Notes: generated by a model from the sequence alone, not told the origin. DNA of 60,000 nt from Hydractinia symbiolongicarpus (GCF_029227915.1 NC_079884.1:622001-682000), one strand, 5' to 3'. Numbered from the stretch's first letter, positions 13,819-26,868 are shown. Numbers and translations: made by a program.

Positions 13819-13890
13819 TGCCTAGCAGTTAAAAATATTCATATTTTTAACTGTTAGGCAAAAAACACTATTCTTATGAAAAATAGTGTT
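13819..13890. repeat. Double hairpin, copy 1
   Basis: Two adjacent inverted repeats. The first (13,819-13,861) has arms of about 19 bases around a short loop. The second (13,864-13,890) has 9-base arms 'aacactatt' and 'aatagtgtt'. The same pair is at 26,869-26,940. Each copy has one mismatch in the first stem, at a different position, so the ancestor was probably a perfect palindrome. It may be a fold-back MITE remnant. Confidence 0.75.
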
Positions 13891-13984
13891 TATTTTTAAT
13901 AAGATAATGTCGTGGCATATTGAGTCTAGACGCGTACTTTTCAATCCATAAAATCATGACGTTATTGGTACCAATCAGATTACC

Positions 13985-14100
13985 CTTCATTGGGATGCAT
14001 ATTTTAATTACAAACATTTCTCAATGGCTAATTTAAGAAAAACCAAAGTAGCAAAAAGTGGGAAAGATTGATTTCGCAGCTAAATGCCAATAGATTGACT
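13985..14100 (+). repeat. Internal subrepeat P, second position in unit
   Basis: A diverged relative of 8,385-8,490: 'cattgggatgcatat', then 'aatttaag' and 'gatttcgcag.taaatgcc' in the same order and spacing. It is followed in both places by a 'gtttaga...ggatacaggaa' block (14,195-14,217 against 22,168-22,200 in copy 2). The same sequence is at 25,480-25,610, 27,010-27,140, 41,465-41,560 and 57,640-57,750. Confidence 0.6.
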
Positions 14101-15759
14101 CATGAAATATTGCTATGTCTAATTTTAAAGTCAAATCACTCAATCCACATACGATTTTGACCACGAATTTGGGAACGAGATGATTCAGACTATTGTTTAG
14201 ATAATTGGATACAGGAACCTAGAATGTTGTTTAAACTATCTGAAATCAAAATTTAATTACATATCGTAAATTTGTATTGCTTCATCTTTATGTCGTTAAG
14301 AACACAATAAGCAGTTTATCAATATTAAGGAAGGAAAATTAATTTGACAGCAAAACAAATATTCTAGTTTCTGTCTCTGTAAACAAATATTTCACTTTTT
14401 AAACGTATTCCAGTCTTTCGGGTCATCACCTTTTGATAAATAGGTGTTAGACTTAAAGTGAAATTGGGTCTATGGTAACAAAGTCACTATGTTAAAAGTA
14501 TATGTCATGAGTAAAAGTAATTTTTTGCTGGTCTGACGTGGCATGTACTATTTTATTAAGGGGAGGAATAGACTTAACTTCTTGTATTTCTTATGTACCA
14601 GAAACAACGTTTGGCGTATAGTAATACTATTTTTAACGATTTTAATTGATTAGTACTGTGAAGATTGAATCTTCGACTGCAAGTTTCTCTTTGTTCTCCT
14701 TTGTGATAGAATGTAGAAAAGCATATGAATTTTTAATCTACATAAAAGCAAAATCATATGGAACTTTGCAAGTGAGATTTTTCTACTTATTTTTTATAGG
14801 TATTACCTAAGGAAGTGTCGCGGCTGAATTTGGATTACTTAAAGTGTCAGATTTTTCTGCGAATAACTACGGTCGTAAAAACGTATAGCTTGCGCAAGAT
14901 GTTTTTTTTGCCGCCGCTAAAAAAAAATTAAAATTAATATCAAGCTAAGATGAATGTACTGCTTGTTTTAAAGATAATTTTAATCAAATTTAATCAATTT
15001 AAGTTTAATCAATTTAATAAAGATTTTAATTCCCAAATTCGTGAAGATGTATTCGGAAGAAAACTACTTTATCTACCTGCGACACTAACCTATACAGCCA
15101 ACGGATTAATTGGTATTTTCTGCAAATATACTGAGTAATAAAATTGCCAATTAAAATTAAACAAAATCCCACTTCGAATTCCATTCATTTTCAAGCAATT
15201 AAGAAATGTAAAAATGTTAATTCTTTTATTAATGACTGACGCAGTTACAAATTACCGGTAGTAAAGACTCATTTATTTTTGTTCTTTCTTTTTATGAGCG
15301 CGTGCGCATTTTGAAAGAATTACAGATTTTATCCCAATGCTCATGTGCTATCTGAAAAACTCGCGAGCCTTTTGCGATATAGCAGTCAAACGGTAACGAG
15401 CCTTAAGACCAGTGAAAATAACCCGCAATTTAAATCTTTATTTTTATTCCAGTTTTGGTACGGTGTGTAGAAAAATATCAATTTATTCAAAAGACATGGT
15501 AGATACAGGACATTCTTATGAACTAACACCATACTATTTAAAAAGGACAAAAAATATTTTGATATAATACACAAGTGTGGAACTATCGTAAATTATTAAC
15601 AAGTGTTACCGTAACTGCAAATGCAATATTATTAAACGCACAAAAAACACACTATTCAATATATGACTTACTTTCACGAACCCATTTAACACGTTCATAC
15701 ATTCATTTCGCACGGAGTAGGACGAAAATAATGGCTTTGAGTAAATTAACCCCAGAGTA

Positions 15760-16240
15760 ACATGGTTATCTTAAAAACGAGAACTTTGTATCAATCATTA
15801 AAAGAATATTGTCTTGAGAGGCTAATTTCAACAAAGTAAAGCCATCAAACAAATACTCTCTTGGAAAGAAAACCGCTATGCAATCTTTTTTCTTAAATAC
15901 AAAGCAATGGATTGGGACTGGAAAACAACCGCTAGTCGCAGCACATATTTACATATGATCTGAGCATCTTTTTACAGCGAAAGTTGATTAAACAGCTCAG
16001 ATATAATCTAAGTTATATTATTTTATTTCACCATACTGTGATTCACTTCCCGTTATGCAATGAAAAGGCATAGTACTGATAATTAAAATATAATGTACTG
16101 AAGTTTCTCTGAGGAAAAGTCGCATTAAAAACGAAGACGTTGTATTAATTACTAAAAAAATATTGTCTTGCAGGGTTACTTTCACCAAGTTAAAGCCATC
16201 AAAGAACTTCTCTTTCCAAAGAAATTGGAAATGCTGTAAC
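15760..16240 (+). repeat. Pair of internal subrepeats with about 350 bp spacing
   Basis: 15,760-15,890 and 16,110-16,240 share the ordered blocks 'atattgtcttg', 'ggctaatttcaac'/'ggttactttcacc' and 'aaagccatcaaa', with similar flanks. The pair is preserved in copy 2 (28,830-29,300). In copies 3 and 4 only one member remains (about 43,080-43,150 and 59,315-59,380). Confidence 0.65.
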
Positions 16241-19111
16241 TAAAGATTTATTATTTCCATAATACAAAATCACTTAAAAAAATACCTCTGATTACCGTTT
16301 TTCTGCATTATTATTTACAAGCCACAGTTTTTTTAAAAAAAACCTAAAAGTAATTGCGGTGGTTTTTGTTTCATTAAGGCTCCTGCGATACTGGTTCTAC
16401 TACATTTACAGCTTCCATTTCAACTTTAAACTGCTAAACTAGACAACCGTCTTAGATATCAATCCTATGTTATGCAACGCAAAGCAACCTGGAGTGATTC
16501 AGGCTTTTATAGTCTCTAACATGACACTGCGGAGTTTAAAATAAATGACCTTCCGTACATCAAGCAAACGCCAAGGTACCAGTAGTCAAAGTAAAACGCA
16601 ATGCTACAAACTCCGCTTTAATTTTTTTCTAAACTGAAGTTTTTACGCCAAAATACTGGGGATATATATTTACTGTCGATGACAAACGTTTTTGATTTGT
16701 TTTACTCGAGCGTTAAAATTCCCAAGCACAGCTACAATATCAATCTAATGGGTTTCAAAAGGCGCCGCTTTCAAATTAAACAATGACTAATCACTTCCTT
16801 TTACGCATATTTCTAGCCTAGTCTGCCATATTCATTTTTGTGGCTGCGATTTCGAAATCGTACATGGCATCAAGTTAATGCTTAACCGAAGGTACTATCG
16901 CAAGATATCTCTGCCAATTTTCCATTCCAAATACAATACCAATTACAATTGCTCATTGTATCAAATCCCATTGAATTGATTGAGCGACAATCAAGGTTAA
17001 TACACCTTCACCCAATGAGTTTTTCTTTGATGTCTTTAAACTTTTTTTAAACAAAATAAATGTGTTTTTTAAAATCCTTACAAAGAATTTGTTACAACAG
17101 GTTTTTTAATTTTGTCCTAATTAAACTGTGCCTAAAACAGAGTCATGTTAGTACAAGAAGAAAATTAAAAAGATTTTGACCGAAACATTAATACCACCAA
17201 AACAACATTTTCACATGACGGACTAAGTTTACGGTTTATTCAAACACCAATTCAACAATGTTGAATATGATATTAAAATATGGCGGAGCTTTAGAATATT
17301 GACGGTAGAATATTGACGGTATTGGTGTTGAAACTGACCTATATTACTATATTGGACTGAACAAATTTACAAACTAAAAAGATCAGAGATTGTGGTATAC
17401 TATGCTGCTATATATTGAACTGTTTGAATGTCCATTTAAGCGCATGTTAAGTTTATTAGAGACTCTTTCTACAAAATATGCAATTAAGGAAGGATAATAA
17501 AAGTGCTAAATTTGTTAATCAATATGTTATTGGATAGAAAATCACGTCCCATATATAGTTATCTAAGTGATTTCTTCAATGTTTTATATCTTGTCAACAA
17601 TGGCACGCATCCCAGTTTTTTAAAACGTGTTTTCCTAATACAGTTTACATCATTAACAACATACTTGCAAGTTTTTTTTCGCTTTAGTCTCTTGACGATA
17701 CGTATTTTAGAATAGCCTATTTATGTATCTATTTTTTTCCTTGCTCATTTCATATGATAGTGGGCTAATAGACTTCATATGATAGTGGGCTAATTTCAGC
17801 CCGGCTAATGTGATAAACCCTAAAAAGCTGTATTTTTATTAAAAAAAATTAAAATTAGCAAAAATGTTGTTTCTAGCTGAACCTGAAGGGTTTAAGTGTA
17901 TTTCAGGCACTTGCAGGGATCAAAGATAGCAACAGGCCAGATGGGGATGCTCGAAAATGAAAGTTACCCAAAAAATTAAACATTGTACATGGCTCATACA
18001 GTCGAACAATTCATTTGTAAGCCTTTTAATATACAAGCTGTGATTCACTTCTGGTTGTGCAATGAAGGGCGTAGTAGCACAGATATTAAAGTAATGATGC
18101 GATGAAGAATCTCATTATTTGTAAAGATAACAAATTAATCATTCATTTGCGTGCTTTTTAATTTGTAATATTTTATAGATAATAATTTGCATTCAATCGG
18201 TGTGACGTCAAAGATGAAATTTTCGGTGTCTCTATCTGTCATTTTTCTTATTATAAAGGGAAAAGGGAATTACATTTCTATACACAAATTTTGAAAACAA
18301 TTTAAAGATTAAGTATCGTAGTATACAAAAAAGACCAACATATTATATTACAATATCTAAAAATACTAAGTTGTTACGTAAATTTTACGCTTTGTAAGTC
18401 ATGAGTTTCATAGAAAACAACAGAAGCATATGATACGGTGTGCGTAGTTCAGAGCTTGTCAAGAAAAAAGGTTTATTAGCAATTCAGGTGTAAATAGCTT
18501 ATCTATTCACAAAGAAATAACATATTTAAGGATATATCGGAGAAAAAAAGTGAGTAAAACAGTAAAATTAAAAGTCAATCCTTTAGATCCAGTAAAATAA
18601 ATTTATAAGCTTCTAAAATGTTTTGTAAAGATAATCTTTAGATGTGATTGTTTTCTGTTGTTTGTAATTTTTATCCTCATATGAAATAACGAGATAACTA
18701 AAGTAAAATATTTATTAAAATGATAAACAGCGAATATTTTTAAATTCTGATATCCTGTCATTTGCAGAATATTTAAAAGGGAAATATGTTCACCAAAATG
18801 GGCAACAATAATTTTTCTTTTAGGTCTTATTACAACAGGTCTTATTATAACGAAAGCAATTAGAATGATACAAACATCCGCAATGCTGAAGGTTAGTACT
18901 TCGCAATAATTCTAACTCGATTACTTTTAAAGTATAATGAAATGCGATAGTATGAAATATAGTTTCTTATCAACTTTGAGCAGGTGTTATTGCGTGTTTA
19001 CAGGACTAATAAAAACTTTGCTATTTTTGAGTCTATTATCATGAATTTACAGGCTCAAAATCAAATATAAAGATTAACGTATCGATCATTGAAACACAGG
19101 TAGTTTGCTAT

Positions 19112-19168
19112 CATCATCATCGATCATCATCAATTATTATTATCATCATTAGTCATCATCATTCTCAC
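19112..19168. repeat. ATC-rich simple repeat, copy 2
   Basis: An imperfect ATC/ATT trinucleotide tract, equivalent to 6,527-6,592 in copy 1. Confidence 0.8.
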
Positions 19169-19566
19169 AATGTGTCTTCAGAGAAATAAGTCATTAAAAC
19201 ACTTCTGTAAGGCAATGAAAGAGTTTGTATACCGAAGAGAAAAAGCCTGGCAAAAATATTGTCAATCTCAATTATTATTGTATATCTTCTGTCTGGTTTT
19301 AGGCCACACATGTAATATCTCCTTAACGGCGCAATTAATGGGCTTTAGCCGTTAAAGAAAAACAAGAGTTATCAATGGCGAGAATATCCTATAATACTTA
19401 CTATTACACGTAGCTTACAAACGATGCCTTCTCATTTTACAAAATTATAAAGTAGACTGGAGAAATGTATAAAACAAGATTTATATGTATCTTGGTCGTT
19501 AGCCATGGAAATGATAAAAGTTTCGCTCGTCAGCAAATCATTTACTCTCAGTTGCAGTATTAAAGA

Positions 19567-19665
19567 GGCTAGTCATTAACCCGTGATAAAATACACAGGG
19601 CGCCCTTCTTTAAATTACACGCTATTCCGGCCACGCAGGCACAATACGGCTATTATCAAAGAGAT
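19567..19665 (+). mobile_element. Fragment of MITE family F in copy 2
   Basis: It begins 'ctagtcattaacccgtg', has 'gggcgccctt' and ends near 'acggctattatcaaag'. The homologous place in copy 3 (32,069-32,316) holds two tandem copies; here there is only one. Copy 1 keeps at most a trace (6,779-6,830). Confidence 0.6.
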
Positions 19666-21061
19666 ATTTCTATCAGAACTTAACACAGATCTATAGCATC
19701 AAAAAACAAAACAAAAAGAAACAAACTAGGAACACAATAAGAATTTAAATTTTGAAATCCTTGTTAACGAGGAAGTATTAATTTTGTGTTTCTTCTTCTC
19801 TAAGTCCAATTTATTGTTACAATAGGTAAGCAGTCCAAAATCTGAAAAAAATGGCACTGACAATACTAAAAAAAATCATAAAAAACAGGTATTTACTCCA
19901 AGCATTTCTGTTATATATGAAGCATATATTATAGGCAATGATTTCAAGTGCAAAAAATGACCCTGATAAATGCCTTTTTTGCATCAGAATCTTATCGCAT
20001 CATTGTTCTCTGTTAAATCCTTAAAGAACTAACCACAAAATCATCGAAGAAAAAATTAACAATAATTGCGGTGATTTTTGTATCATATTAACTGTAAGTT
20101 CTCCGCACCCGATCACGACAGCACTATCATTACATGGCACTGTTTCCTTCTAAAAGGAAACACGATTGTATGTGATGTGTTCATTCAACACAGAGAGCAA
20201 AGATAGTATAGTCTGAATACTTCTGCCCATTTAAGACATAATACAAGTTCATTCACAATACTTTTCTTCAACATCGTAATTTATAACAACAGAAGCCTTG
20301 ATGTAGTTTTAAAGAGTTATCTCGTCATTTACTCTATATTTGTACCCTAAAACTGCAGTATAAAAAGAACAGATATAACCTAATTGATGCCTCGGATATT
20401 TCCCAAGCTTTGTTTTTAATAGGATAATTAGCTGTCTCGCGGAATGATTAATATTACTGGATAAATAAATATCGTAATGAAAAAGAATTATCATCTTTTC
20501 ATGGAATTAAAATTAATTTTTCGTTGTCCAATAAGGTAAAAACAGTGTGGTGAATGCGTTTGGGATTCAGAATCAACCCCGTTATATTAGCCAACAAGAT
20601 ATTTCAGTAAACTCATTTTGCTTGAAGTACTTGCTGTGCACATAATAAGGTGTATACACTATAGAGAGCATGCTTAACACTTCTTCATAAGTGCTTTAAA
20701 GAGAAGGACAGAGAAAATCATGTTTTGATTTTTCGATCCTAAGTAAAACAAGTGAACTACAGAAGCAGAAATTCATGTGTGACATATGTGGCATGGTAAA
20801 AATATAGTACTGTTAAATATATCCTCTGAAACAATCATGTGGTTCAATCTGTTCTTGTTTAAATCTTTGTGGCATCTAAAGTACAAACTTTATAAATCTA
20901 ATTGGACTTTATTTACAAAGTATATACCGTTCCACAAATATTTTAGAGATTCGGTTGAAGTGTTAGCGTATGCGGCAGTCGTGTTTACTTCACTACAGAG
21001 TTCTTACCTACTAAAATATAGGCAAATCAACCTTCCACCGCCTCCCACCCAACCTTTCACA

Positions 21062-21178
21062 ATGTCTAACTCTAAAATTTTATTTACTTTGATTTATCTT
21101 AGTTTTATTTTGGACATTTTGTCCGAAGGGAATTATTGGACTGTATTTTCAGCGGATGCGAAAAAAATTCCTTTTTAA
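21062..21178 (+). CDS. Weak candidate small secreted peptide, copy 2
   Basis: A 38-codon frame starts at an ATG and reads MSNSKILFTLIYLSFILDIL, then a short polar tail ending in a Lys-Lys-Ile-Pro-Phe sequence. The first 20 or so residues look like a signal peptide. It is the 3' part of a longer in-frame stretch from 20,786. Copy 3 has the same 38 codons at 37,029-37,145 with one change (Tyr to Phe) and no silent change, so there is no sign of protein-level selection. Copy 1 lacks the start codon and the hydrophobic part, but the downstream DNA remains conserved. A chance frame in AT-rich repeat DNA is more likely than a gene. Confidence 0.12.
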   Translation: MSNSKILFTLIYLSFILDILSEGNYWTVFSADAKKIPF

Positions 21179-23027
21179 TAAAGCGAGTATATTTGTTATT
21201 TCATTAGCTGTAGGTTTTATCTACAATATTAATATTAAAATCCTGTTGAATGACTAATAAAAAGGATAAGAAGGATAAGAAATATTTCTGTTTTTAGTAT
21301 TATAGAGAGTGAGTATATTGGGAATCGACGTCCAAGGGTTAAAAACAGTTGCATAATTTTTTAGGCGTACCAAAGCTGAAAAAAATCTAAAAAGTAGGCA
21401 TAATTTTACCTAAACTTTATAACTAAGCTTAATAGTTTGACCCGCTGTACAGACAGAAGCCTCGAAAAGTGAGAAGAGAATGGCATCTTAAAATGAAAGT
21501 ATCGACTTTTGCAGCGAAACGACATTTATGATCAACTCCTTAAAATAATACTTGAAAATTCTACGGTGTTGAAATATGCCGCAGTTCTGGCGATCGGTAT
21601 AAACATAAGCGTATTTTGCGGCTGAAATGACAGTTTTCAAAAGCTTAGATTAAGAACAAAATACAGTAAGCTCATGATAAAAATATATTCAATGATTTTC
21701 TAATTATCCAACCGAAAGAATTTTATGTCTTAGTGAATGCTGTTGTTTAAAAGTCTGTCCAAAGCAGCTTGGTAAAGTGCAAGCGATACCTTTGCATATT
21801 AAGTTTAGACAAGGTAATTGTTCGCAGGTTAATCCAAAGAATTAAGATATTACTGGCTAGATAAAAACTCCATTAGGATGCGTGTGATATTTATAAATAT
21901 CAATCAATAATCAATTTAAGGGAAACCAAAACAGACAAATAGAGGCGTTTGATTTCGCTGTAAGTACAATATGTCATTGTCTAGTTGAATAGTCATGGTT
22001 AAATGTAACGATCCTCCCTTTTCTTTTTATCGCACGAGAATAGCTTTTAATTGCATTTTGCGACATTATTACTTTTTTGATGAAAGTGACAGTGGTCAAA
22101 AAGAGTTCCATCACCATCTTTTACACAAATTTGCGTTTGCTTCCTGAGTTTAATGATACAATTTCAGCCTAGTTTAGAAGGAATTAACGGATACAGGAAG
22201 TCTAAACGTTGAGGTACAAAAACTAAGAAAATTTTCATCCCTCAATTATCAGCATTTTTTGTTTCATTTAATGACAGAATAACGTATATTGTTATTTTGT
22301 CATTAGATTTCAAAATAAAAAACATCTTTCAATTTGTTCCTTTAAATTTTGCTTTGGTCAGTGTCTTTCTTTACTCAATATAAAATTGATTTAAGTGCAT
22401 ATATGATGTGGCTGGACCACGTTGTGATTAATGGTGAGTACTTATTGAATAAATCGCATTGAATACAATTACTAATGTTTGTTGTCATGTACGCAAACAG
22501 TTCCTAATTTAAGTATAATTTTATTAGATATGAGGAAACGTTTATTTGCTTCAAATTGCATTTTACCAACTTTATGAGAGGAGAAGGAGAAGGAGGAATA
22601 TTAGTAATATTTCATTATGCTTTTTTTAGCTTGTTAATGATATTTATTTATATTTTACACATTAAAGTGTGTTAAAAATTATGATGAAGCGGCTTAAATT
22701 TTTCTCTCACGCATCCGAGATTGCAAGATCGTGAAATAGATAATAGATTGAAGAAAAATTATTTCGTGAAATAACAATTTGGTCTTCACTTCCTTACCCA
22801 GTACGCAGAACAAATAATCAGTTTGAATTCTGTGGGATTACGTGTGACACGTTAGTAATGGGTTTTGTTTATGAAATATTTTTAATTACTACTGCAAAAC
22901 GACTGCTGTTAGTACTGACAATTTTTAAACCAAAAAAAAAAATTGTCTCATTTATTGAAATCCCTTCGTACAATTAAATTGCTAAACATGTAAAAAATAT
23001 ATTTAGATATTTTGTCAACGAGAGTTG

Positions 23028-23632
23028 AGGTTTTAATCAGGTGTTAAAGTTTTTCTGAGAAGTAGTATTATATATAATACGCCGGTATAAACGTATGCAT
23101 ATATATAAATTACAATGCTGGTTGGCATATAACAACGGCAGGAGCAAGTAGAAGACACAAGGAGTCTTATCATCGAACTCCTAGTGTTGAGCTTCTATAA
23201 TAATACTTATAAAGTATACTTTCCTATATTTACAAGAATAATGTTTTCTCACACTCTCAGTCTCAGTTTTTTCTATGTGCTACAATATCTATCCTAAAAA
23301 TACTTTATTTTGTCGATAACTGTTCAAAGTAACTTATCTTTTGTTACTTTTTTAAAAGAGATAAAAGTATCAATATGCTACGTATTTTCATTTAAGAATG
23401 AATTCCATATAACGGGACCTCTGTGTCGAATGGTAAAAGTAGTAGATTTAAGAATGGTTTTTGGAATAATAAAATTACTTTTTGCATACCTGGTATTGTA
23501 TCTATGCTTGATATTGGAAAACTGATTTGTGAAAGTTGTAGGTAGCAATCCATGTCTAACTTTAAACATGAATTTTTAGCCAGATAAAAATGTATTTTCA
23601 ACGTATAATCCTTTCCCAAATGTAAGGCGTTC
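23028..23632 (-). mobile_element. 5'-truncated CR1/Jockey-like LINE tail, copy 2
   Basis: A minus-strand frame at 23,378-23,569 reads MFKVRHGLLP, then HRYNTRYAKSNF and GPVIWNSF. These are typical of the region after the reverse transcriptase fingers and palm in cnidarian CR1/Jockey-like LINEs. More of the same protein lies in other frames on both sides, so it is frameshifted. Copy 1 has an empty site: its 9,598-9,615 joins the two flanks directly. The insertion is therefore about 605 bp and came after copy 1 separated from the ancestor of copies 2-4, unless copy 1 lost it precisely. No target-site duplication is obvious. Confidence 0.75.
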
Positions 23633-25449
23633 GTCACGTGGAGACCAAGAGTTTAACATAGGTGCTTTTGTTCAATTTAGAGGAAATTTTACTAAATAGT
23701 TAGTTAAAAGGGAGTTATAAATAGTATTGACGTTACATATTGATAATCACATTCAGGTTTTACAATATATTGATAGAGATGGAATCGTGGTAAAGCATTT
23801 TTAAGATGACGTTAACGTCTATTTTTGACATTGTATATAAATTATAATAATTCCCTCGTTTAACTTTACGTGGCTTTACTAAAAAATTATTTTATGTGTG
23901 AGATATAAACAGATACAAAACTTAAAAAATAGTTACACTGCTAAAGAATGGTTAAAACAACTCCTTAACCAGTTATAATGTCAGTGAATTTGGTGTGAAA
24001 GTAGGAGGGAGCGTGTTTAATAGGTGATAAATAATTACTCCTACTCATGCAAAAACTTTTTCCTTCAGATGTAGCTTCAGAAGAATGAAATATCTTAAAC
24101 ATTGATTATGTTTATTTTGTCTGTTTTTTCTCTACATTAAACATATACGGGAATGGCTAAATGAAGTTTCCTCTTGTCTTCAATAAGTATTTATTAATTG
24201 GTAAATTTTACTTGCGAATAAAAGTGATATTAAGGCTACCTGAACTTATATTATTAGTCGGTTAGAGATAGGACACCTGGATATTAAGAAATTGAAAAAA
24301 GCGTCACAAACCAACTACTATAAAATTTTCCGCGCTTAACCACTGGCGAACAATGAGAAAATTCTATTTTTTTGCGCACTTGGATGCGCAAAAAGTTGTA
24401 CGTGGTCACTTCAGTAGATGTGTATGCGTATGACTGTATTAACTCAACCCAGTAAGACTATTCAGTCGGCCGTTTATAAAATACTTCTTTTGCTAAGCTG
24501 CATTATTTGGTTATTACGCAAAATTACCGTTGAAAATTCTTTTAATCGGGAAAACATAATAAAAGGATTATCATTAGAGCAACGCAAATTTATAATAATT
24601 CTGTAAAATTCTGACATGTGATTGATCTGATTTTCAATTATTCCGATATTTACTCAAAAATCGGATTTTCGTGCAATTTTTGACTTTCTTTTAAGTGAAT
24701 TATGTAAAAACTGGAAATGATTTTAAATAGCTTATATTTGACAGTCAAAATCTTTGTACATAATGTTAAAATTCGCACTAAATTTAAATTAATTAAATTT
24801 TAACCCTACGGACGCTTTTTTGGAAATAACTCTTTAATGCTATGTTCCATGGCTACAATACTTAATGAGTTTCAATAATTATCTATTAGACACCTGCATG
24901 CAAAATTTTTAGGTCCCATACCTTTCAGAGGCTTTCATATTGGCTATTACTCGAAACTACCCTAAAATTCTCTACAAAACCCTTATAAGAAAGAAAATGT
25001 AATAACTTTTGTTAGGATTATGTTTAGAACTTGAAACTTACAACACAACTTTGCCTCATCAAGAAGAATCATTGTGCATGTTTTGCTGACATGGGTAATC
25101 TGATTTCCCGATTTTTAGGGTTTTACCCGAAAAACGGTAAAAACATGATTTTCGGGCAATATTTGGCAATTTTTCATACCATCTATGTTAAAACCAAAAA
25201 ATATGTTAAATAAGTTTTATTTAGCTTTCTGAAACTTTAAACAGAATGTAAAAATTCCCTCTAGAACTAAAGTAATTGAATTTGAAGCAGATAGTGGCAT
25301 TTTGAACGAATTTTAAGCTTTTTATGACGTCACAGAAAATGTGCTGACGCAAGAAAAATTTATTGCTGCCATTTTGCTCCTTTTGTGACGTACTATAATT
25401 GTGCCAAGTTTGATTCAAGTTGGACAAGCCAATGAAAAGTTTTTGGGGA

Positions 25450-26071
25450 GGGGGCAGATTTTGCTTCGAAGTCACGACGTGATTGGTACTAATCAGATAA
25501 CGCTTACATTGGGATGCATATTTCAATTACAAATATTTCTCAATGGCTAATTTAAGAAAACCAAAGTAGCAAAAGTGGGAAAGTTTGATTTCGCAGTTAA
25601 ATGCCAATTAGATTGACTTATGAAACATTGCTATGCCTAATTTTAATGTCAAATCACTCAATCCACATAGGATTTTGACCGCGAATTTGGGAACGAGATG
25701 ATTCAGACTATTGTTTAGATAATTGGATACAGGAAGCCCTGTTGTTGAAACTATCTGAAAGCAAACTTTAATTACAGGTTGTAAATCTGTATTGCTTCAT
25801 CTTTATGTCATTTAGAACACAATAAGCAGTTTATCAATATTAAGGAAGGAAAATCAATTTGACAGCACAATGAATATTCCACTTATTCTTACAGGGACAG
25901 AAAAAATATTGAAGTCTTTCGCGGTTATCAGCATTTGATAAATAGGTGCTAAAATTAAACAGCAACCAATGTTTGAGTCATAATGTCTCCACAGTACAAA
26001 GTCACTATGTTAAAAGTATATCTCATGAGTAGAAGTAATTTTAAAATTTTAGCTGATCTGTAGGCAAAAAT
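25450..26071 (+). repeat. Copy 3/4-type version of the subrepeat region in copy 2
   Basis: Matches 41,430-41,990 and 57,610-58,205. A second, copy 1-type version follows at 26,990-27,590 (matching 13,955-14,550). Copies 1, 3 and 4 have only one version each. The left version ends at 'ggcaaaaatg', exactly where the copy 1-like sequence starts. Confidence 0.75.
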
Positions 26072-26594
26072 GTAACAATTAAGCGAAAATGTCAAAGCCA
26101 GTCATATTACAAAACCCGGTCAACAATACCAGGGTATTTGTCGACGTCTTCTCTTATGTCAAAAAGGAAAAAAAACCTGGGGACGAGGGTGCGGAAAACC
26201 CTAGACTGAACAGGTTTAAAATAGAGCACTTATCACCTCGTGGAAACATCCATGTTAATATTCCCTTTGTACGTATCTTATCGAAATGTCCACATAAAAA
26301 CGTGTTGTGCACGTGTTTTGTTGTACAACGCCGGAAATACGCCCTTGCACGTATTTCTTTGAAATTTTTTCATGGGAATTTGCTTGTTCATATCCACTGT
26401 GTCGATATTTTCTGTGCACTTGTATTCCGTTTTTGTGCTTGCCGTAGCACAACCCTCTATTGACAGAGAAGAACACCAAAATAGACCGTGTAAAAGTTTT
26501 CCCGTCTATTAAATTCCTCGAAAAATCTCCCATCGTTGCAAAGTAAATAAATATATATCCCATTTGTTGGTTCATATTTCTGCAGAACGACTTT
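26072..26594. repeat. Highly conserved 0.5 kb block, copy 2 version
   Basis: Partner of 13,024-13,545, with the dispersed repeat at 26,114-26,204 and the 106-residue minus frame at 26,255-26,575. A plus-strand frame (26,089-26,463) is open here, but its start is followed at once by a stop in copy 1, so it is not supported as a gene. Confidence 0.6.
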
Positions 26595-26868
26595 TTCTTT
26601 GTGGCCAGTTTGCGGAAAAGCGCTTTACATATAAGAATATACTCTATAGGTATATTAAAGATGAAATTATATAAAATGTTAAGACTATTCTAAGAATTTT
26701 GCTCACATTTAAAATGGAATTTTAGAAAAAAGTATTTTTCCTCTGTCTGTCAGTGGAAATAAACGGCTTGAACAATAACAGTGTTCATTTTTGCACCAGT
26801 TTATATTTTTAGTTCTTTCAATCTGCACTATGCTATGAATATGATAAGAATATATCAGGAATAACTTT

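Larger units (their letters stand above)
5161..17797 (+). repeat. Copy 1 of the large tandem unit (about 12.6 kb)
   Basis: Copy 1 aligns with copy 2 in order over its length, with landmarks spaced 12.6-13.9 kb apart. Examples are the ATC-rich tract (6,527 and 19,112), the 'gaagcctcgaaaagtgag' block (about 7,985 and 21,453) and the 'atatgatgtgg' block (about 8,930 and 22,400). It lacks the LINE tail present in copies 2-4 but has extra sequence at 11,190-13,020. From 13,024 to its end it is about 96-99% identical to 26,072-30,900 in copy 2. The first 8 kb is more diverged. No convincing protein-coding gene is conserved between copies, and open frames in one copy are broken in others. Confidence 0.85.

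Noticed and set aside
20786-21061. Longer 130-residue frame ending in the candidate peptide
   Set aside because: In copy 3 the corresponding upstream region is open only in part (from 36,832), and in copy 1 not at all. The upstream part has no coding pattern.
25221-25526. 101-residue minus frame repeated at 41,195-41,500 and 57,371-57,670
   Set aside because: It is present in three copies because the DNA is duplicated. The homologous stretch in copy 1 (about 11,030-11,170) does not keep it, and it has no start context, domain or signal.
26089-26463. 124-residue plus frame containing KKPGDEG
   Set aside because: The first codon is followed by a stop in copy 1, and the PGDEG part is the usual translation of a dispersed repeat.
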